Assembly: GCA_946183415.1 (NCBI GenBank)
Contig: CAMHAM010000005.1
Coordinates: 1 to 64,000, forward strand
From: an uncultured Prevotella sp.
GTDB taxonomy: Bacteria > Bacteroidota > Bacteroidia > Bacteroidales > Bacteroidaceae
Direction: 5' to 3'
DNA length: 64,000 nt
Shown here: positions 17,574-27,615 of the stretch, in pieces
How positions within the stretch are numbered: position 1 is the stretch's first letter
Layout: every line of letters starts with the position of its first letter
Notes under the pieces: generated by a model
Databases searched by the model: none
What the model was told of the DNA's origin: nothing
Seen by the model: only the letters and a program-made list of their open reading frames with translations
Translations under genes and position numbers: made by a program

Positions 17574-17621
17574 CAAAATTACGAAATAATTTGGTTTTTC
17601 AAGGACTTATTCGTAACTTTG
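17574..17621. promoter_or_regulatory. Divergent promoters for sigma and phosphatase genes
   Basis: Plus strand: TTTG (17590-17593), 20 nt, TAACTTTG (17614-17621), reading into the phosphatase. Minus strand: TAATTTTG (17581-17574) reading into the sigma gene, with only a weak -33 (CTTG at 17603-17600). The two overlap, so they may compete. Confidence 0.7.
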
Positions 17622-17651
17622 TGCCCATCATACAAATCTAAATATAAAAAG

Positions 17652-18965
17652 ATGAGACAAGGATTACTGATTTTAGCCATTGGCTGTACGATGGCTGTGC
17701 AGGCGCAGAAGGCTCCTGTGTATGAGACTTCTGCAAAGGACGAGATTACTGCCAACCGCTTCTTGGCGGGTAGTAACTACGTGGATTATGACCGTCAGTT
17801 GCCTACAAAGGCCCTGACGCCGTCGCCCAAAAACTACGAACCTTACTACATGAGTCACTATGGGCGTCACGGTTCGCGCTGGTTGATTGGCGACGGTGAC
17901 TACACACATCCGATGACAACCCTGAAGAAGGCTCACGAACAGGGCAAGTTGACAGCGCTGGGTGAAGAGACGCTGAAGAAACTGGAGGCGTTCTATCCCA
18001 CGAGTCATGAGCGTCTGGGCGATCTCACTACTGTTGGTGAGCGTCAGCATCATGGTATCGGCAAGCGCATGACGCAGAATTTCCCTGAGATCTTCAAGGC
18101 GAGGGATGTGAAGATTGATGCGCGCAGCACCACCGTGTTCCGTTGTATCCTCTCGATGATTGCCGAGTGCGAGGAGCTGGCAGCAGCCAATCCTACAGCA
18201 CGGATCCATAACGACGTGAGCCAGTCGCTGCAGTACTATCTAAACCAGCCTTGGGATGGTGTCGTGAAGGAGTTGGGCAGGGGTACCGGCGACAAGGAGT
18301 ATGAGGCAGCACAACTGAAGTATACCCACCCAGCACGACTGATGGGGCAGCTCTTCAACGATCAGGACTATATATATAATAATGTAAAGGCAGGCGACCT
18401 GATGCGACAGCTCTTCCACGTGGCTTGTAACATGCAGAGTCACGATACCGACATTGAGTTCTTCTCGCTCTTCACTGACGAGGAGGTCTACGACCTGTGG
18501 CGCATCCAGAATATCGGCTGGTATCTCGACTACGGACCCTCACCCGTCTCTGGCGAGAAGATGCCTTTCAGCCAGCTGAACCTGCTGAAGAACATCATTG
18601 CTACGGCAGATACTATCACCCAGACACAGGCCACACTGCGCTTTGGCCACGAGGTGTGTGTGATGCCACTTGCCTGTCTGCTTGAACTCGATAACTGCGG
18701 GATGGCCGTGCAGAACCTCGATGAGCTTGATACCTACTGGCGCAACTATCGTATCTTCCCCATGGGCTGTAATATTCAGCTGATATTCTATCGTCCGAAG
18801 AAGGGTAAGACTGGCGATATCCTCGTGAAGGCACTGCTCAACGAGCGCGAGGCCTACATGCCTATCGACACGGACAACTGGCCCTACTATAAGTGGCAGG
18901 ACCTGCGAGAATATTATCTGAAAAAGATTTCAGACTTCGAAGCTCTTACTTCACCTTCGAAGTAA
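17652..18965 (+). CDS. Histidine-type phosphatase (acid phosphatase / inositol polyphosphate phosphatase-like)
   Basis: 437 aa from ATG 17652, 31 nt after the -7 box; the longer frame upstream spans the promoter and was rejected. Signal peptide cleaves near 'AVQAQ', so it is exported. The catalytic RHG motif is at residues 72-74 ('SHYGRHGSRW'), and 'FGHEV' further on supplies the proton donor region of the family. It likely releases phosphate from phytate-like or other phosphomonoesters in the periplasm or outside. The 3' end overlaps the convergent DUF3108 gene by 20 bp. Confidence 0.87.
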   Translation: MRQGLLILAIGCTMAVQAQKAPVYETSAKDEITANRFLAGSNYVDYDRQLPTKALTPSPKNYEPYYMSHYGRHGSRWLIGDGDYTHPMTTLKKAHEQGKLTALGEETLKKLEAFYPTSHERLGDLTTVGERQHHGIGKRMTQNFPEIFKARDVKIDARSTTVFRCILSMIAECEELAAANPTARIHNDVSQSLQYYLNQPWDGVVKELGRGTGDKEYEAAQLKYTHPARLMGQLFNDQDYIYNNVKAGDLMRQLFHVACNMQSHDTDIEFFSLFTDEEVYDLWRIQNIGWYLDYGPSPVSGEKMPFSQLNLLKNIIATADTITQTQATLRFGHEVCVMPLACLLELDNCGMAVQNLDELDTYWRNYRIFPMGCNIQLIFYRPKKGKTGDILVKALLNEREAYMPIDTDNWPYYKWQDLREYYLKKISDFEALTSPSK

Positions 18966-19755
18966 TCGGACTGCGCACACCCTTATAACTCTTCAGATAC
19001 GCCTTGGCACTTCCGAAACTCAGGAACATGTCGAGGCGTACTGGTATATGGTTCTGATCGTCTGTGATATAGAAGCGTACCAGTTCGTGGCTCTTGTTGT
19101 CCTCGCGCTCATAGAATGAGAAGACGAGGCAGCGGAACTTCTCCTTTGAGCCGTTCATTTTGAAGTTCTCCTTGCCTCGGAATTCGAGCCAGGAATTGCT
19201 CAGGCTTCGTGCATCGCTGATGGGGGTGGGGATGATCTCACCCTTCTTCATCTTCGAGACATCGAAGTTACGTGCACGGAGGAAGATCGACATCATGTCG
19301 TAGATACAGCTCCTATAAGTGCTGGTCTTCCAATGCACCTCACCATCAGCATCTACGCGATGCTTCTTCAACTGACAGAAGTTATGGGGATAGCTATACC
19401 AGATCTCGTCGATGTAGTAACGATCTCCCTCGCGTGCTCCTTTGCGGAAATAGAGGGGTGAGAGGTCGGGATTGCAGTACGACAACAATGTGTCGCGCAT
19501 CATGAAGTACTTGTCGAGTTTTGGATTACCTCGTGTGATGAGGTACGACTTCCAGGCTTCCTTGCCCTCAAACTTCGTGTATTTTGTATCCATCTGAGCC
19601 GTTCCCACCTTCAGCCAGATAAATTTCCAGTTGAAGTAGAGGTCATAACTCAGTTCCTCGCCACTCTTAAAGGCTGTATTCTCAATGCCGCATTGCGACT
19701 TTGCCGACAGCGCAAAGCCACACATGAGGCAAATCATCAAAACTATCTTTTTCAT
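18946..19755 (-). CDS. Exported DUF3108 protein
   Basis: 269 aa from ATG 19755 (an upstream GTG lies inside the preceding gene). Signal peptide 'MKKIVLMICLMCGFALSAKS'. The body ('GEELSYDLYFNWKFIWLKVG', 'GDRYYIDEIWYSYPHNFCQL', 'HIPVRLDMFLSFGSAKAYLK') matches DUF3108, a periplasmic beta-structured family of unknown role. It directly follows the Ig-like lipoprotein gene. Its stop lies within the end of the phosphatase gene on the other strand. Confidence 0.83.
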   Translation of the reverse strand: MKKIVLMICLMCGFALSAKSQCGIENTAFKSGEELSYDLYFNWKFIWLKVGTAQMDTKYTKFEGKEAWKSYLITRGNPKLDKYFMMRDTLLSYCNPDLSPLYFRKGAREGDRYYIDEIWYSYPHNFCQLKKHRVDADGEVHWKTSTYRSCIYDMMSIFLRARNFDVSKMKKGEIIPTPISDARSLSNSWLEFRGKENFKMNGSKEKFRCLVFSFYEREDNKSHELVRFYITDDQNHIPVRLDMFLSFGSAKAYLKSYKGVRSPITSKVK

Positions 19756-19793
19756 TTCACTTTTCACTTTTCACTTTTATCTTTTCACTTCTT
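19741..19793. repeat. 7-bp repeat array (TTTTCAC)
   Basis: About five copies of TTTTCAC/TTTTATC. It encodes the last residues of the Ig-like lipoprotein ('SEKIKVKSEK') and covers the start region of the DUF3108 gene. Confidence 0.75.
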
Positions 19794-21763
19794 ATGTATT
19801 GGATGCCAAGCTCTTGAGCACGCTGAATGTTGCGATTCTTCAGCTTCTTGGCCGCATCGGGCTTCTGCTTCGTGATCTTTGCTGCCTTTTGTTTATGTAT
19901 AGGTGTCGACAGGACATTCCAGTTCTGGCTGACGTCCCACTTCTCCTTGCATTCTATCTCTCGCGGATAATAGTAGACGGCTTCTGCCTGCAAGTCCTGA
20001 TCGTAGTCGCCAGTGTCCCAGATGCCGTTGCCGTTGAGGTCTACCAGCGCACGGGCATAATACTTATCAGGCTTTACATATTTGAAAACAGCTACATTTT
20101 TATCTACCTTTGTTTCCTTCACCATCACATCAGATGCGTTCAGCAACTGTACGATGACCTGTACGGTGTCTGGGATTCCTGAGAGCGTCAGTTTCAGCGA
20201 ACTGTACTTCTCCTCAGTATCGATCTTGACGCCCTGTTTGAAGGGGTCCGACACTTTGCCGTAGATATCTTCAAAGGCTGCGGAGTCGATTTCGAGACTA
20301 TACTCAATGCCAGGCTTCCAGTCAGCCTGTATCCTGTATTCACGAAGGCTGTGCTCGATGGGTTCGAAGGTGACCGTCGATTCATACCATACGGAGTCGA
20401 TCATCGAATAGAGATGAACCATCGAGGTGTCGCACCTTACCAGTGGCGTTGGCATTTCCACCGTCACCTTGTTTTCTGGTGTCATGGTCTGAGGCAGGTT
20501 GAACTTAGGCTCCAGAGGTTTCTCCTTATAGATCGAGTCGTACTTCTCACCACGTTTCTTCTTCTTCTCCTGATCCTTCTCCCATTTCTCCAGTTCCTTG
20601 GCCTTCTCCTTCATACGTTTCTCGTATGAGGTCTTTGCCAGTACATCGACGGTATCTGTCTGATTCACGAGCACGCCCAGTGTGTCAGTCATCATATAGC
20701 TGATCTCCATGCGGAGTGTGTCCTGATTCACGAGGGTTGTGTCGCGCAGCCAGTAGTGGATGGTATCTTGCTTCTCGCCCGTCTCGATGACAAAAGCACT
20801 GTCGGCATCGAAGTTCAGACCTTTGATGACGGGCAGTTCTGGATGGCCATAGCTGAAGTACATACTGAACTTATTGGCGTCCTTACGCTCCGTCTTCAGC
20901 AGGTAGCGGTCTGTCTGTGTCTGTGTGAATGCCAGCAGTGTCACGTCGTCGGGCAGGAAGTGGGTATAGGGCACCTGTAGCAGTGCATCGATATGCAGAG
21001 AGTCACGCCAGACGGTATCTACACGGGTATCAGGCTTCCAGCTTGGCTCATAGATGTCATGGCGGAAAGCTACCATCTCACTCTTCTGATTGAAGATAAA
21101 GTCGCCATCGGCATCCTTCAGGGCATAGGCGCGATACTTGCCAGGTGCCACGCCCTTCACCACAAAGTGCCCGCTGCCGTCAGTGCGAGATACGCGCAGC
21201 ATAGGCTTGGTCTTGAAGGCCGAGTCTGACAGATCGTCGTAAAGTCCCACCATGATACCCTTGATGGGTTCGAGGTTGCTGGCATCGAGCACGTAGCCTG
21301 CCACTTCGAAGGTATCAATCTGCTCGCCTGTCGAGAAACTGTAGGTATAGTTACCCATAGGGTTACCCTCGTTGTTGTCAGTGATGGCGTCGCTGAAGTC
21401 GATGGTGTAGGTCGTGTTCTCCTTCAGGGTGTCTTTCAGTTCCACGATGATTCTCTTACCAGCAGCTTTGATCTCTGGCATCTCGAGCTGTGGTGGCGAG
21501 ACGATGACCTTATTGGTGGCATCTTCCAGTTTGATATATTCATCGAAGAAGATGGTGATCTTTTTCGAATGCACATTAGCTGACTGATCCAGCGGTGAAC
21601 TGCCGATGACCTTTGGAGGATCATCATCAAACCATCCGCCATCGGGCTGTCCCATGCGGGCGCAGGAAGCAATGAAGAGTGAAAAGTGAAGAGTGAACAG
21701 TGCAAATACGGCCATAGCCAGTATTCGCATCCCATTGATACTCCTCTTATGTCTATTCTCCAT
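19757..21763 (-). CDS. Lipoprotein with Ig-like (Big_5/SbsA type) N-terminal domain
   Basis: 668 aa from ATG 21763. The signal peptide 'LFTLHFSLFIASC' ends at a lipidated Cys and is partly encoded by heptamer repeats. Residues about 45-140 ('PPKVIGSSPLDQSANVHSKK', 'ITIFFDEYIKL', 'YTIDFSDAITDNNEGNP') form a Big_5-type Ig-like domain. The centre has a prealbumin-like unit ('GHFVVKGVAPGKYRAYALKD'), and residues about 400-425 form a K/E-rich helix. Widely conserved in Bacteroidota as a single-copy lipoprotein; exact role unknown. Starts 3 bp after the GH3 stop, and is followed by DUF3108. Confidence 0.82.
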   Translation of the reverse strand: MENRHKRSINGMRILAMAVFALFTLHFSLFIASCARMGQPDGGWFDDDPPKVIGSSPLDQSANVHSKKITIFFDEYIKLEDATNKVIVSPPQLEMPEIKAAGKRIIVELKDTLKENTTYTIDFSDAITDNNEGNPMGNYTYSFSTGEQIDTFEVAGYVLDASNLEPIKGIMVGLYDDLSDSAFKTKPMLRVSRTDGSGHFVVKGVAPGKYRAYALKDADGDFIFNQKSEMVAFRHDIYEPSWKPDTRVDTVWRDSLHIDALLQVPYTHFLPDDVTLLAFTQTQTDRYLLKTERKDANKFSMYFSYGHPELPVIKGLNFDADSAFVIETGEKQDTIHYWLRDTTLVNQDTLRMEISYMMTDTLGVLVNQTDTVDVLAKTSYEKRMKEKAKELEKWEKDQEKKKKRGEKYDSIYKEKPLEPKFNLPQTMTPENKVTVEMPTPLVRCDTSMVHLYSMIDSVWYESTVTFEPIEHSLREYRIQADWKPGIEYSLEIDSAAFEDIYGKVSDPFKQGVKIDTEEKYSSLKLTLSGIPDTVQVIVQLLNASDVMVKETKVDKNVAVFKYVKPDKYYARALVDLNGNGIWDTGDYDQDLQAEAVYYYPREIECKEKWDVSQNWNVLSTPIHKQKAAKITKQKPDAAKKLKNRNIQRAQELGIQYIRSEKIKVKSEK

Positions 21764-21765
21764 TT

Positions 21766-23286
21766 TCACTTCTTATTTAGGTTGATCAGTTGCTCAATAT
21801 GTTCACGCGAGTTACTCAGTCGTGGCACCTTGTTCTGTCCTCCCAGCTTGCCACGCAGTTTCATCCAGTCGTTGAAGAGATTGGGTCTTGCCTCGATGAT
21901 CTCCAGGGGTTGCAGCGTGATGTTCTTATAGCGCTTAGCCTCGTAGTCGCTGTTGATCTCCTGCAGGCGCTTGTCGAGGAGTGAGGCAAACTGCTGCAGA
22001 TCCTCAGGACGCTTCGAGAACTCGATGAGCCACTGGTGGCGACACTTCGCATTCTCGTCCATGAACACAGGTGCTGCTGTGTATTCCAGCACCTCAGCTC
22101 CTGTCTGCTGGCAGGCATAGGCCAGTCCTTGTTCTGCATTGTCAACAATCAGTTCCTCGCCAAAGGCGTTGATGAAGTGCTTGGTGCGACCAGAGATGAT
22201 GAACTTATAGGGATTGGTGGAGGTAAACTGGATGGTGTCGCCGATCTCATAGCGCCAGAGTCCGCACGAGGTAGAGATTACCATGGCGTAGTTCTTACCC
22301 TTCTCCACAGCCCAGAGAGGTATAGGTTCGTTCCTCGTTTCTCCATTCTCCTTCCTCGAATCCATAGGAATGAACTCATAGAACACACCATAGTCGAGCA
22401 TCAGCAGCATCGCCTTATCCATAGGATCATCCTGAATGCCGAAGAATCCCTCACTGGCGTTATAGGTTTCCATATAGTGCATGTTGGGCGACGTGATGAG
22501 GCGCTTGTACTGCTCGCGATAAGGAGTGAAGGCCACACCTCCGTGGAAGAAGATCTCGATATTCGGCCACACCTCTTCGAGATGCGTCTTACCTGTGATT
22601 TCCATCATGCAGGTGAGCACAGAGAGCATCCATGAGGGCACGCCCGAGATGTTCGTCACGTTCTTGTTCATCGCCTCTCTGGCAATGCGCTCACGCTTGA
22701 TCTCGAAGTCAGAGATGAGGGCCGTCTGTTTCTTTGGTACCCGCACGAGGTTCACCAGCGGATTGATGTTCTCGATGAGGATGGCACTGAGGTCGCCCAC
22801 CAGCGAGTCAGGCAGGTTATAGTTGGGTGCATGACTGCCTCCAAGGATGAGGCCCTTACCGTCGAACATGGCCGATTTGGGATTGTTCCTCAGATAGATG
22901 GCTACCGAGTCGCGCCCTCCGGCATAGTGAATCTTTTGCAGACCTTCAGGACTGACGGGGATGAACTTCGACTTATCATTGGTAGTACCGCTCGATTTGG
23001 CATACCATTTCACGCGTCCTGGCCATAGGATATCCGTCTCGCCATGCCGCATGCGGTCGATATCTTTCTTCAGTTCCTCATAGGTGTTCACAGGAACCTG
23101 CTTGATAAAATCATCATAGCCGTGCATCGCTGCAAAGGCGTGATGACGGCCGTATTCAGTATCACTCGCTGTTTGGATGAGGTGGTTCAGCACCTCTCTC
23201 TGCAGCTGCTCTCCCTCGTTCTGGTGCTTCTCCAATGCACGCTGGCGAGGAACAAAAACTTTTCCTATAATTTGAGTCAGACTCAT
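21766..23286 (-). CDS. GH3 family acyl-acid amido synthetase-like protein
   Basis: 506 aa from ATG 23286 (upstream in-frame GTG rejected). The ATP/AMP site 'WYAKSSGTTNDKSKFIPVS', then 'YNASEGFFGIQDDP' and 'LWRYEIGDTIQF', are the three motifs of the GH3 auxin-responsive family in the adenylate-forming superfamily. In plants these join amino acids to hormones; bacterial substrates are mostly unknown. A promoter lies just upstream (23314-23307). A segment near residue 317 ('SRKENGETRNEP') comes from a GAATGAGG-like repeat. Confidence 0.87.
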   Translation of the reverse strand: MSLTQIIGKVFVPRQRALEKHQNEGEQLQREVLNHLIQTASDTEYGRHHAFAAMHGYDDFIKQVPVNTYEELKKDIDRMRHGETDILWPGRVKWYAKSSGTTNDKSKFIPVSPEGLQKIHYAGGRDSVAIYLRNNPKSAMFDGKGLILGGSHAPNYNLPDSLVGDLSAILIENINPLVNLVRVPKKQTALISDFEIKRERIAREAMNKNVTNISGVPSWMLSVLTCMMEITGKTHLEEVWPNIEIFFHGGVAFTPYREQYKRLITSPNMHYMETYNASEGFFGIQDDPMDKAMLLMLDYGVFYEFIPMDSRKENGETRNEPIPLWAVEKGKNYAMVISTSCGLWRYEIGDTIQFTSTNPYKFIISGRTKHFINAFGEELIVDNAEQGLAYACQQTGAEVLEYTAAPVFMDENAKCRHQWLIEFSKRPEDLQQFASLLDKRLQEINSDYEAKRYKNITLQPLEIIEARPNLFNDWMKLRGKLGGQNKVPRLSNSREHIEQLINLNKK

Positions 23287-23306
23287 TTCTTGCACAATTT
23301 TCGCTG

Positions 23307-23339
23307 CAAAATTAAGCTAAACTTTTGTAACATGGCAAT
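23307..23339 (-). promoter_or_regulatory. Promoter of the GH3 operon
   Basis: Minus strand: ATTG at 23339-23336, 21 nt, TAATTTTG at 23314-23307, 21 nt before the GH3 ATG. Confidence 0.6.
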
Positions 23340-23377
23340 AATTTACGTTTTTTTTATAATAATTAGGTTCCCTGTTT

Positions 23378-23408
23378 TTTGATAATCGTGAAAAAACCAT
23401 TATCTTTG
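23378..23408 (+). promoter_or_regulatory. Promoter of the RND efflux operon
   Basis: TTTG (23378-23381), 19 nt, TATCTTTG (23401-23408): a full match. The MFP start codon follows 19 nt downstream. Confidence 0.85.
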
Positions 23409-23427
23409 CAGCAAAAACTATAGATAG

Positions 23428-24447
23428 ATGAGAAAACTAATTTTGATGCTGACTGCTGTTCTTTTGGTCTGCAGCTGTAGTGAGAAGAGACAAAGTGGGG
23501 CAAAGGCTCCTATTCGTGTGAAAACACTGGTGGTGTCGCCAGCGATGACCGATAACAGTGTAACTTATGTTGGTATCGTCGAGGAGCACGAGGGTACAGC
23601 TGTCAGTTTTACTGGCATGGGCGTGGTGAAGCGCTTGCTCGTCCATGAGGGGCAGGCTGTCAGTCGCGGACAGCTCATTGCCGAGATGGACGACGTGCAG
23701 GCGCGCAACCTGCTGGCAGGAGCCGAGGCCGCGATGAAACAGGCCAGCGACGCCCATGAGCGCTATGGCATGCTGCACGAGAATGGTTCACTGCCCGAAG
23801 TGAAATGGGTGGAGATCGAGAGTAAGGTGGAGCAGGCCAAGTCGCAGCTCGAAGTAGCCAGGAAAAACCTTGCCGACTGTCGCCTGACAGCTCCTGTGAG
23901 TGGCATTATCGGTAAGAAGCTTGTGGGTGCCGGCGAGACAGCCATGCCCTCGCAGGCGGTAGTCACCATCCTCGATATCTCCAGTGTCAAGGTGAAGGTT
24001 TCTGTGCCAGAGGCTGAGATCAGTCATATCAGTAGCACGACACCCTCTACCATCAACGTAGAGGCTGCACAGGCCACGCTGAAAGGGGGGCATATAGAGA
24101 AAGGGATTGAAGCCGATCCGCTGACTCACACCTACGACGTGCGCATACAGGTAGCCAACGGTGACAGGAAGCTTCTGCCTGGTATGGTGGCTAACGTACA
24201 GTTCTCGCCCGAAGGTTCTTATGCTCTGCAGGGTAAGTCGCTGCCCGTCACCTCCGTGCAGCGTCGCAGCGATGGTTCGCTCTTCGTATGGACTATAGCC
24301 AAAGACAGCACCGCCCATCGTGCGACGGTGACTACCAGCACCACTCACGGCAACCACATTACCATCGTCGATGGCATCACTATGGGGCAGCGTGTTGTGA
24401 CTGAGGGGTATCAGAAACTCAGCGAAGGAACGAAGGTGGTATTTTAG
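23428..24447 (+). CDS. RND efflux periplasmic adaptor (membrane fusion protein)
   Basis: 339 aa lipoprotein (signal ends 'LLVCSCS'). Order: short beta-barrel, biotinyl-lipoyl half ('GMGVVKRLLVHEGQAVSRGQ'), helical hairpin at about 85-145, second lipoyl half ('DCRLTAPVSGIIGKKLVGAG'), barrel and membrane-proximal domain. It links the RND pump to the TolC-type channel. First gene of a three-gene operon; 23 bp to the pump gene. Substrate cannot be told from the sequence. Confidence 0.93.
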   Translation: MRKLILMLTAVLLVCSCSEKRQSGAKAPIRVKTLVVSPAMTDNSVTYVGIVEEHEGTAVSFTGMGVVKRLLVHEGQAVSRGQLIAEMDDVQARNLLAGAEAAMKQASDAHERYGMLHENGSLPEVKWVEIESKVEQAKSQLEVARKNLADCRLTAPVSGIIGKKLVGAGETAMPSQAVVTILDISSVKVKVSVPEAEISHISSTTPSTINVEAAQATLKGGHIEKGIEADPLTHTYDVRIQVANGDRKLLPGMVANVQFSPEGSYALQGKSLPVTSVQRRSDGSLFVWTIAKDSTAHRATVTTSTTHGNHITIVDGITMGQRVVTEGYQKLSEGTKVVF

Positions 24448-24470
24448 TTCATAATTCATAGTTGATAGTT

Positions 24471-27400
24471 ATGAAAGAAAAGATGAACTGGCTGAAATGG
24501 CCATTGGAACACTACTCGATATCGCTGCTCATCATCGGCATCCTCTTTGTACTGGGTATTTACGGCATGTATGTGATGCCCAAGGACGAGTTCCCCCATG
24601 CTACTATCCGTCAGGGCGTGGTTGTAGCGGTTTACCCGGGTGCTACCTCCGAAGAGGTCGAGGAACAAGTTGCCCGGCCATTGGAACGCTACCTTTTCAC
24701 TTTTGGAGAGGTAAACCGTGTGAAGACCACCTCGCAGTCGCAGAACGGCATGTGTATCATGATGGTGAAGCTCAACGATGATGTGGACAATAAGGATGAA
24801 GTGTGGAGTAAGATTAAGCACGGACTGAACAGCTTCAAGGCAGAGCTGCCCTCTGGCGTGCTCGCCATCGTCGTCAACGATGACTTCGGCAATACCTCTG
24901 CCCTGCTCGTGGCCATTGAGAGCGACCAGCGCAGCTACCGTGAGCTGAAGAAATACAGCGACGACCTCTCCGACCGTCTGCGCCGCATCCCCTCAGTGGC
25001 CAATGTGAAGCTCTCTGGTGCCCAGAAGGAGCAGATATCACTCTATGTCGACCGCAAGCGCCTTCAGGCATACGGCATCGGACAGCAGTTGCTCTTCTCG
25101 CGCCTCCAGGCCCAGGGCATCACCACCCTCAGCGGCAGCATCAGCGACGACGATCAGCAGGTGCCTATCTATGTCGAGGCCATGGAGAACTCCGAGGAGG
25201 AGATAGCTAATCAGATTATCTTCTCCGACCCTGTGACGGGCAAGGTAGCTCGTGTGCGCGATGTGGCCCGCGTGGTGCGCGAGTATCCGCCTCATGCCAG
25301 CCGTATCGAGCAGGACGGCCATCCCTGCGTGCTGCTGTCGATGGAGATGACGCCTGGCAACAACGTGGTGCAGTATGGTGAGGAGGTGGATCGTGTGCTT
25401 GATGACTTCCGTCAGAACGAGTTGCCCAGCGACGTGAAGATCACGCGTATAGCTGATAAGCCCAAGGTGGTGTCGCTGAGTGTCACCTCGTTCCTGCGCG
25501 ACCTCATCATCGCCATGATCATTATCATCCTCGTCATGATGGTGCTCTTCCCCATGCGCTCTGCCATCGTGGCGGCTGTTACCATCCCCCTGAGTACGTT
25601 TGTCTCTGTGTCGATCATGTATATGATGGGCATCGAACTGAATATCATCACCCTGGCTGCGCTCATCGTGGTACTGGGAATGATTGTCGACAACTCCATC
25701 GTGGTCATCGACGGCTATCTGGAGTATCTCGACAAGGGCTATGAGCCTAAGAAGGCGGCTGTCGACTCTGCCAAGCAGTATTTCATGCCGATGATGCTCG
25801 CCACCGTCTGCATCTGTGCCATCTTCTACCCCTTCCTCATCACGATGAAGGGCATGTTCCACGATGCGCTTGAAGACTTCCCTGTTACCATCACCATCAA
25901 CTTGATGGTGTCGCTGGCACTCGCTGTGGGCATCATCCCTTTCCTTGAGACGCGTATCATCAAACCAGGAACGGTGAAGACCGATGGCAACGCCATCACG
26001 AAGTGGGTGCAGCGCACTTACGACCGTGTGCTCGAGTTCACCTTCCGTCGCCCGTGGGTAACGGTCTTCAGTGGTGTGGCCCTCATCTTGCTCTCCTGCC
26101 TGATTATACCCACTCTGAAGGTGCGCCTCTTCCCCTACGCTGACCGTGACCAGTTTGCTGTGGAGATTTATCTCCCTGACGGCAAGGGCCTGGCCGATTC
26201 TGAGGCCGTCTGCGACTCCGTGCGCCATGTCTTGCAGCAGGATGGGCGCATCAAGAGCATCACCTCGTTCATCGGCTGTTCGTCGCCTCGTTTCATGGAT
26301 GCCTACGCTCCGCAGATAGCAGGCAGCAACTACGCGCAGATGATAGTCAACACCGAGAGCGACAAGGCCACGCTCGACCTGCTGGCAGAGTATCAGCCAC
26401 GCCTGAGCGAGTCGTTCCCTCAGGCCTATGTGAAGTTTAAGCGTCTCGACTACCTTGAGGTGCCTGAGCTTGAATACCGTTTTTATGGTCAGGATCTCGA
26501 TTCGCTCCACGTCGTGGCCGAGCGCCTCATGGAGCGCATGCGCCAGATGACCGAGCTCGAGTGGGTGCATACCGACTATCTGCAGCCTTTCCCCCTCATC
26601 AGCGTCAAGCTCGATCCTGTCACCTCAGCACAGCTGGGCTTCACCCGTACCACGGCAGCCCTCGCCCTGAGTGCCTCAGCCAGCGACCTGAGGGTGGGGC
26701 AAGTCTGGGAGGGCGACTATGAGCTGCCCGTTGTCGTGCGCGACGATACCGATATGCGCTATTCCGACATCGAGGATCTGGGCATCACTTCCCCGCTGTC
26801 GATGCTCTCAGCAGGAGTCAGCAAGACCAATACCACCGTGCCTCTGCGCCAGATAGCGAAGGTAGCCCCCAAGTGGAGCGAGAGTCGCATCATGCATCGT
26901 GGCGGTGAGCGCTGCATCACGGTGACAGCCCATTTCGCCCAGGGTGTGTTTACCTCGCCGGTGGAGTATCGCATTGCCGACATCATGCAGCAGGAGATTG
27001 CCATCCCCGAAGGTGTGCGTTGCGAGGTGGGCGGCGAGATCGAGTATGGCGACGAGGCCATGCCGCAGATTATCGGAGGTATCTCGATAGCGATGGTCAT
27101 AGTGTTCTTCTTCCTGCTCTTCAACTTCAAGAAGTATGGCATTACCTTTATCTGCATGGTAGCCCTCGCCTTGATGATTCCTGGTACGCTGATAGGTCTC
27201 GGGCTGATGGACCGTGCTTTGGGACTGACCTCCATCTTCGGACTCATCACGCTGATGGGAATGATCATGCGTAATGAGATCCTGATCTTCGAGCATGCCA
27301 ACGACCTGGTGAAGAAATATATTGCCGAGCATGGCGACTGGACCGTCGACCGTAAGGCCTATAACGAGGCCGTGAAGCAGGCTGGCTATGATGCTGGCAA

Positions 27401-27602
27401 GCGCCGCATGGTGCCCATCTTCCTCACCACGGCCACCACAGCCGTGGGCGTGGTACCGATGATCATCGCCCAGAGTTCATTCTGGATGCCTGTGGGTGTC
27501 ACCATCTTTGCCGGTGGTATCGGCTCGCTCATCCTCGTTGTCACCATGCTCCCCGTTATCTATTGGAAAGTATCTTTGAAAAGTAAAAAAGTAAAAGAAT
27601 AG
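24471..27602 (+). CDS. RND family efflux transporter, inner membrane pump
   Basis: 1043 aa from ATG 24471 (a TTG at 24462 is less likely), normal for the family. N-terminal helix, periplasmic porter domain, then TM4 with 'GMIVDNSIVVIDG' near residue 406, equivalent to the proton-relay Asp pair of AcrB (second Asp is Asn here). Second half repeats the plan ('GLITLMGMIMRNEILIFEHA'). Proton-driven export of drugs, lipids or metals; the HAE-type sequence suggests hydrophobic or amphiphilic substrates. The last codons ('SKKVKE') and the gap to the TolC gene are made of GTAAAAA-type repeats. Confidence 0.94.
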   Translation: MKEKMNWLKWPLEHYSISLLIIGILFVLGIYGMYVMPKDEFPHATIRQGVVVAVYPGATSEEVEEQVARPLERYLFTFGEVNRVKTTSQSQNGMCIMMVKLNDDVDNKDEVWSKIKHGLNSFKAELPSGVLAIVVNDDFGNTSALLVAIESDQRSYRELKKYSDDLSDRLRRIPSVANVKLSGAQKEQISLYVDRKRLQAYGIGQQLLFSRLQAQGITTLSGSISDDDQQVPIYVEAMENSEEEIANQIIFSDPVTGKVARVRDVARVVREYPPHASRIEQDGHPCVLLSMEMTPGNNVVQYGEEVDRVLDDFRQNELPSDVKITRIADKPKVVSLSVTSFLRDLIIAMIIIILVMMVLFPMRSAIVAAVTIPLSTFVSVSIMYMMGIELNIITLAALIVVLGMIVDNSIVVIDGYLEYLDKGYEPKKAAVDSAKQYFMPMMLATVCICAIFYPFLITMKGMFHDALEDFPVTITINLMVSLALAVGIIPFLETRIIKPGTVKTDGNAITKWVQRTYDRVLEFTFRRPWVTVFSGVALILLSCLIIPTLKVRLFPYADRDQFAVEIYLPDGKGLADSEAVCDSVRHVLQQDGRIKSITSFIGCSSPRFMDAYAPQIAGSNYAQMIVNTESDKATLDLLAEYQPRLSESFPQAYVKFKRLDYLEVPELEYRFYGQDLDSLHVVAERLMERMRQMTELEWVHTDYLQPFPLISVKLDPVTSAQLGFTRTTAALALSASASDLRVGQVWEGDYELPVVVRDDTDMRYSDIEDLGITSPLSMLSAGVSKTNTTVPLRQIAKVAPKWSESRIMHRGGERCITVTAHFAQGVFTSPVEYRIADIMQQEIAIPEGVRCEVGGEIEYGDEAMPQIIGGISIAMVIVFFFLLFNFKKYGITFICMVALALMIPGTLIGLGLMDRALGLTSIFGLITLMGMIMRNEILIFEHANDLVKKYIAEHGDWTVDRKAYNEAVKQAGYDAGKRRMVPIFLTTATTAVGVVPMIIAQSSFWMPVGVTIFAGGIGSLILVVTMLPVIYWKVSLKSKKVKE

Positions 27603-27615
27603 AAAGGTAAAATTT

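Noticed and set aside
25038..26570. A long (510 aa) minus-strand frame over the RND pump gene
   Set aside because: It is a shadow of the G/C-rich pump gene; the protein is full of H, R, D and Q with no domain.
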